From: AP-15 sp963755435
GTDB lineage: Bacteria; Pseudomonadota; Alphaproteobacteria; ATCC43930; CGMCC-115725
Assembly: GCA_963755435.1 (NCBI GenBank)
Contig: CAVWJX010000011.1
Location: 492,740-556,739, forward strand
DNA length: 64,000 nucleotides
Reading direction: 5' to 3'
The first letter of the stretch is position 1. The number at the start of each line of letters is the position of its first letter. A program made the position numbers and the translations under genes. Positions 61,228 to 64,000 of this stretch are shown piece after piece. The notes under the pieces were generated by a model. It was not told the origin of the DNA. It searched no databases and worked only from the letters and a program-made list of their open reading frames with translations.

Positions 61228-61410
61228 GCCGCCTTTGCGACGTGGCGATTTGGACGTTGCTCATCGTGCAAAAATTCTGAGGACATGGCGATCATAACGG
61301 CTCGAAACTGTTCACGCTGTTGTTCGATAGATACCTTGTTGAAGTCTGGTTTGATGTAATTGCGGCGGGGCGGATCGGGGGTTGCGGCCTCTCCGGTGAG
61401 CGCCGCGTCG

Positions 61411-62467
61411 CCTCAGGTCGCGGCGATCGGCGCCGGCACCGGGATCAGCTTGGCAAGCTTGCGGAGGTTTTGGCCGGTGGCGGTGAGGTGGAATTCGTCG
61501 GAGCGCCGTTCGGCCCGGGTAAATCGCAGCCGATTGAGCTTTAGGATGCGTTTGGGTGGGGCGAACAGCATCTCGTGCCATATCGCGAGCGCCCTCGTGG
61601 ATGGAGCGCGGGATCTTTCGGGCGGGCGCGTTCGGACGCCACTGTGGCTTCAGTGAACCGTTTTGGCAATCCAGCTTGCTCGCGCGGTTGCGCATCGTGC
61701 CGTTCCGATCGACGAGCGGCCGCGGCACTCGATAGATTTTTTGGCGCTGCCTCAGTTCCTTCCTGGCCGGGCAGATGTAGCAGTCGCGTTTATGGTGATA
61801 GCCGAAATCTTCGCGCGAGAAGGTGGCGTCGGCATGCCGGGATTTGTCGAACACTGGGATGTGCGGCTCGATCCCGTGCTGATTGACCAGCCGATTCAGC
61901 ACTTCAGCTTGACGGATCGCCGTCGTCGCTTCGACATCGACATGATCGCCTTGTCGGTGTCGATTAGTTGACCGAATAGACAAAGAATGCTGGCCCGCGG
62001 TGCGCCGCAGTCCACCGCGTCGCTGGATCGCCCGGTGCGATGAACTTCGGCGTCACCTCGGTTGCGGCGCCGAACGCGGCATCATCGAGGACGGCGAGAT
62101 ATTCTTCGACAGCGCGGCCGGCCGCGCCAGGCGGCAGACCCTCGGAACCCTGAACACGGGTGCGGTCGCTGGCATCGGCCTCGATCAGACTGGCGTTGAC
62201 GGCGAAGCCTTCGCCGCCGACCATCAATGCAGCGCTGCAGCACGGTCTCAAGCAGCCGGCGCAGCAGGTCGCTGTCGCGAAAGCGGCCGTGCCGATTCTT
62301 TCAGAAGGTCGAGTGGTCGGGAACGCGCCGTCGAGCCCGAGCCGGCAGAACCGCCGGTAGGCCGGGTTGAGGTGCACCTCCTCGCACAGCCGCCGTTCCG
62401 AGCGGATGCCGAAGCGGTAGCCGACGATCAGCATGCGGATCATCGGTTCCGGAACGAGCCGACCCGC
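61411..62467 (-). mobile_element. Decayed IS1182-type transposase
   Basis: Pieces in two minus-strand frames: MIRMLIVGYRFGIRSERRLC, EEVHLNPAYRRFCRLGLDG, GRAVEEYLAVLDDAAFGAAT and FIAPGDPATRWTAAHRG (up to about 62443), then VEATTAIRQAEV directly joined to NQHGIEPHIPVFDKSR, then LRQRQKIYRVPRPLVD and a final FHLTATGQNLRKLAKLIPVP. The family order is kept. However, a frameshift occurs after LGLDG, a stop after FFVYSVN, and two internal stretches are missing. The N-terminal part is also absent. The first recognisable residues lie directly against the 3' end of tRNA-Arg. Confidence 0.75.
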
Positions 62468-62544
62468 TGGCGACCCCGGCAGGATTCGAACCTGCGGCCA
62501 CTCGCTTAGAAGGCGAGTGCTCTATCCAGCTGAGCTACGGGGTC
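62468..62544 (-). tRNA. tRNA-Arg (TCT)
   Basis: The minus strand folds as a full cloverleaf: acceptor GACCCCG/CGGGGTC, D-arm GCTCAGCTGGATAGAGC, anticodon loop CTTCTAA (anticodon TCT), T-arm with GGTTCGAATCC, and an encoded CCA at 62468-62470. Confidence 0.95.
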
Positions 62545-62579
62545 CTCGAATGCGGGCGAAGTCGCGCGGGCGGCCGGGG

Positions 62580-62879
62580 TCAGTTGGGCACCCGATCATA
62601 GCGGAAATTGTCGGCATAGCTCTTGGGCTTTTCGCTGATCGCGTGTGGCTCGATGATGGTATAGACGAGCCCCTTCCGGTCGGCAAAGGCGCGCGCCTCC
62701 TCGAATGTCGCGAAGCGCAGCCGCACCTGGTTCAAGGTGTCGTCGGCGCTGGTCCAGCCCATCAACGGGTCCGGCCTGCGGCTGGTCGCCGGTTCGTATT
62801 CGAGAACCCATTTGCGGGTCTGCCGGCGGCCGGACTGCATCGCCGTCTTGGCCGGTTTGAAGATGCGCGCCTGCGCCAT
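62580..62879 (-). CDS. NDUFS4-like (ETC complex I) accessory subunit
   Basis: 99 residues from ATG 62879: ARIFKPAKTAMQSGRRQTRK, WVLEYEPATSRRPDPLMGWT, NQVRLRFATFEEARAFADRK and KPKSYADNFRYDRVPN. This is the ETC_C1_NDUFS4 family, an assembly or stability subunit of respiratory complex I found in alphaproteobacteria and mitochondria. The frame extends upstream to 62900 without similarity. It lies between two tRNA genes on the same strand. Confidence 0.9.
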   Translation of the reverse strand: MAQARIFKPAKTAMQSGRRQTRKWVLEYEPATSRRPDPLMGWTSADDTLNQVRLRFATFEEARAFADRKGLVYTIIEPHAISEKPKSYADNFRYDRVPN

Positions 62880-62931
62880 GCCCGGTCTGCTCCCCGCCAT
62901 TCAATGCCCGCGATCAGCCGCGCCGATACGG

Positions 62932-63009
<78 letters not shown>

Positions 63010-63136
63010 GGCCAGAGGCCGGGTTCTAGGCGATCGGGCGCCGACCCGCAAGCCGGGAAAAGAGCGCCACGATGGCGGGGCGGCATCGCTTGCGGCGACC
63101 GGGCGGCAATGCCCCGCCGCGAGCCGGACCAGCCGA

Positions 63137-63688
63137 TCAGGCGGCTTGCGCAGGCCAGGCGCCGAGGGCTGCTGCCGGCCGCGGCGCCGGGCGTTCGGCA
63201 TTCGCCTCCTTCATGTCCATCAGCTCGCGCAGCATGTCGCGACCGCGCGACAGGCGCGAGCGCACGGTGCCGATCGGAATGCCAAGAATGGTCGCGACCT
63301 CCTCGTAGCGCATGCCTTCGAGCCCGACCAACAGAATGACCTGACGCTGCTCTTCAGGCAGGCTGGCGATCGCCCGTTCAAGATCGCGCAGCTGTAGCGA
63401 GGCACCGGCATTCGAGGCGACGGTCAGCACCGGGGTCACATCCTCGACCGGCACGACCACACCTTCGCGCACCGCGCGGCGCACGTCATTGACGTGCTGG
63501 TTGTGAAGGATCGTGAATAGCCACGCCCGCAGATCGGTCCCGGGCTGCCAGAGATGCTGCTTGGCGATGGCCCGCACGAGACAGCTCTGAACCAGATCGT
63601 CGGCCCGCGAGGCGTCTCGGGTCAACGCCCGAGCGTAGCGCCGCAGGCGCGGGATTTCGTTTTCCAGGAGCCGTGCGAAGTCGCTCAT
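63137..63688 (-). CDS. ECF-type RNA polymerase sigma factor
   Basis: 183 residues from ATG 63688 (GGAGG-rich stretch upstream). Region 2: DLVQSCLVRAIAKQHLWQPG and TDLRAWLFTILHNQHVNDVR. Region 4: LPEEQRQVILLVGLEGMRYE, EVATILGIPIGTVRSRLSRG. It has no region 3 and is of ECF size. An anti-sigma gene is not visible in the window, so its signal is unknown. The frame stays open upstream to 63838 but has no sigma-like sequence. Confidence 0.92.
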   Translation of the reverse strand: MSDFARLLENEIPRLRRYARALTRDASRADDLVQSCLVRAIAKQHLWQPGTDLRAWLFTILHNQHVNDVRRAVREGVVVPVEDVTPVLTVASNAGASLQLRDLERAIASLPEEQRQVILLVGLEGMRYEEVATILGIPIGTVRSRLSRGRDMLRELMDMKEANAERPAPRPAAALGAWPAQAA

Positions 63689-63934
63689 CAACCCACCCTC
63701 TTCAAATGCCGACCCCGACACGGCAGGGCCGTTGGATGAGCGCTTGTTTAAGGCGTTGCTGTAACCCCTTGATGTACCGTTCGCGATGAATGGTAAAGAT
63801 TTGTGCCGGTTACGTAAGAAAGTATCTGGGATCGCCATAAAGTGAGATAATTAGGCAAAGACCTGCCGGCTTGTCGCGGCTGCGGCGATTGTTGACCGGG
63901 TTTGGGGCGGCGATTATGGTTGCGACGCCGCAAG

Positions 63935-64000
63935 GAGCCCGTAGCTCAGCCGGTAGAGCAACTGACTTTTAATCAGTAGGTCTCGGGTTCGAATCCCGAC
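63935..64000 (+). tRNA. tRNA-Lys (TTT), 3' end cut by window edge
   Basis: Acceptor 5' strand GAGCCCG, D-arm GCTCAGCCGGTAGAGC, anticodon stem-loop ACTGA/TCAGT with loop CTTTTAA (anticodon TTT), and the T-arm GGGTTCGAATCCC. The remaining acceptor strand lies beyond base 64000. Confidence 0.92.

Overview
The window is GC-rich alphaproteobacterial chromosome. The markers are the lysC/ptsP and hisS-prfA-prmC-DUF4167-clpB neighbourhoods, DUF1127 and DUF1178 proteins, ubiG, and an NDUFS4-like complex I accessory subunit. Gene content is compatible with Rhodospirillales in the broad sense, but no rRNA is present to place it further.

Layout. (1) About 1-28.3 kb is host chromosome: a partial Xaa-Pro aminopeptidase, a DUF1127 protein, prmA, dnaB, a scar of two abutting gene remnants (RpiR-type regulator and COG4280-type membrane protein), small metabolic and regulatory genes (CmcJ/NvfI-like, LysR, SDR, LLM flavoprotein, methyltransferase, DUF1178), ubiG divergent from lysC, the coupled trio lysC/nitronate monooxygenase/ptsP, a RodZ-like protein, ispG, an opposing GT87 gene, then hisS-prfA-prmC-DUF4167-clpB. 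(2) About 28.3-61.2 kb is a phage-derived element with repressor, head, tail and lysis-type genes but no recognisable integrase or replication gene. (3) About 61.4-64 kb is host sequence again: a decayed IS1182-type transposase ending at a tRNA-Arg gene, a complex I subunit, tRNA-Pro, an ECF sigma factor and the start of tRNA-Lys.

The phage-derived element is the most interesting part. A CI/LexA-type repressor faces a GcrA-like cysteine-motif protein and a DUF6456-like protein. A near-consensus sigma70 promoter overlaps the end of the latter and opens a leader of about 200 nt before the terminase genes. From the tail tube onward the order (tube, two chaperones, tape measure, DUF2460, DUF2163, NlpC/P60, large hub protein) matches the Rhodobacter gene transfer agent (GTA). 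Two fibre-like blocks interrupt the head module. The first, between terminase and portal, includes five successive proteins with Sec or Tat export signals, which is odd for a virion operon. The second lies between portal and protease and includes a DUF1906 glycosidase-like protein and a gene with an in-frame amber codon. Further features are an intrinsic terminator just before the capsid gene, a likely -1 frameshift site in the tail-chaperone pair, and a glycosyltransferase translationally locked into the tail operon. My working hypothesis is a domesticated prophage or GTA whose late operon is read by antitermination.

All calls come from reading the sequence. Family names rest on motif recognition, not on searches.
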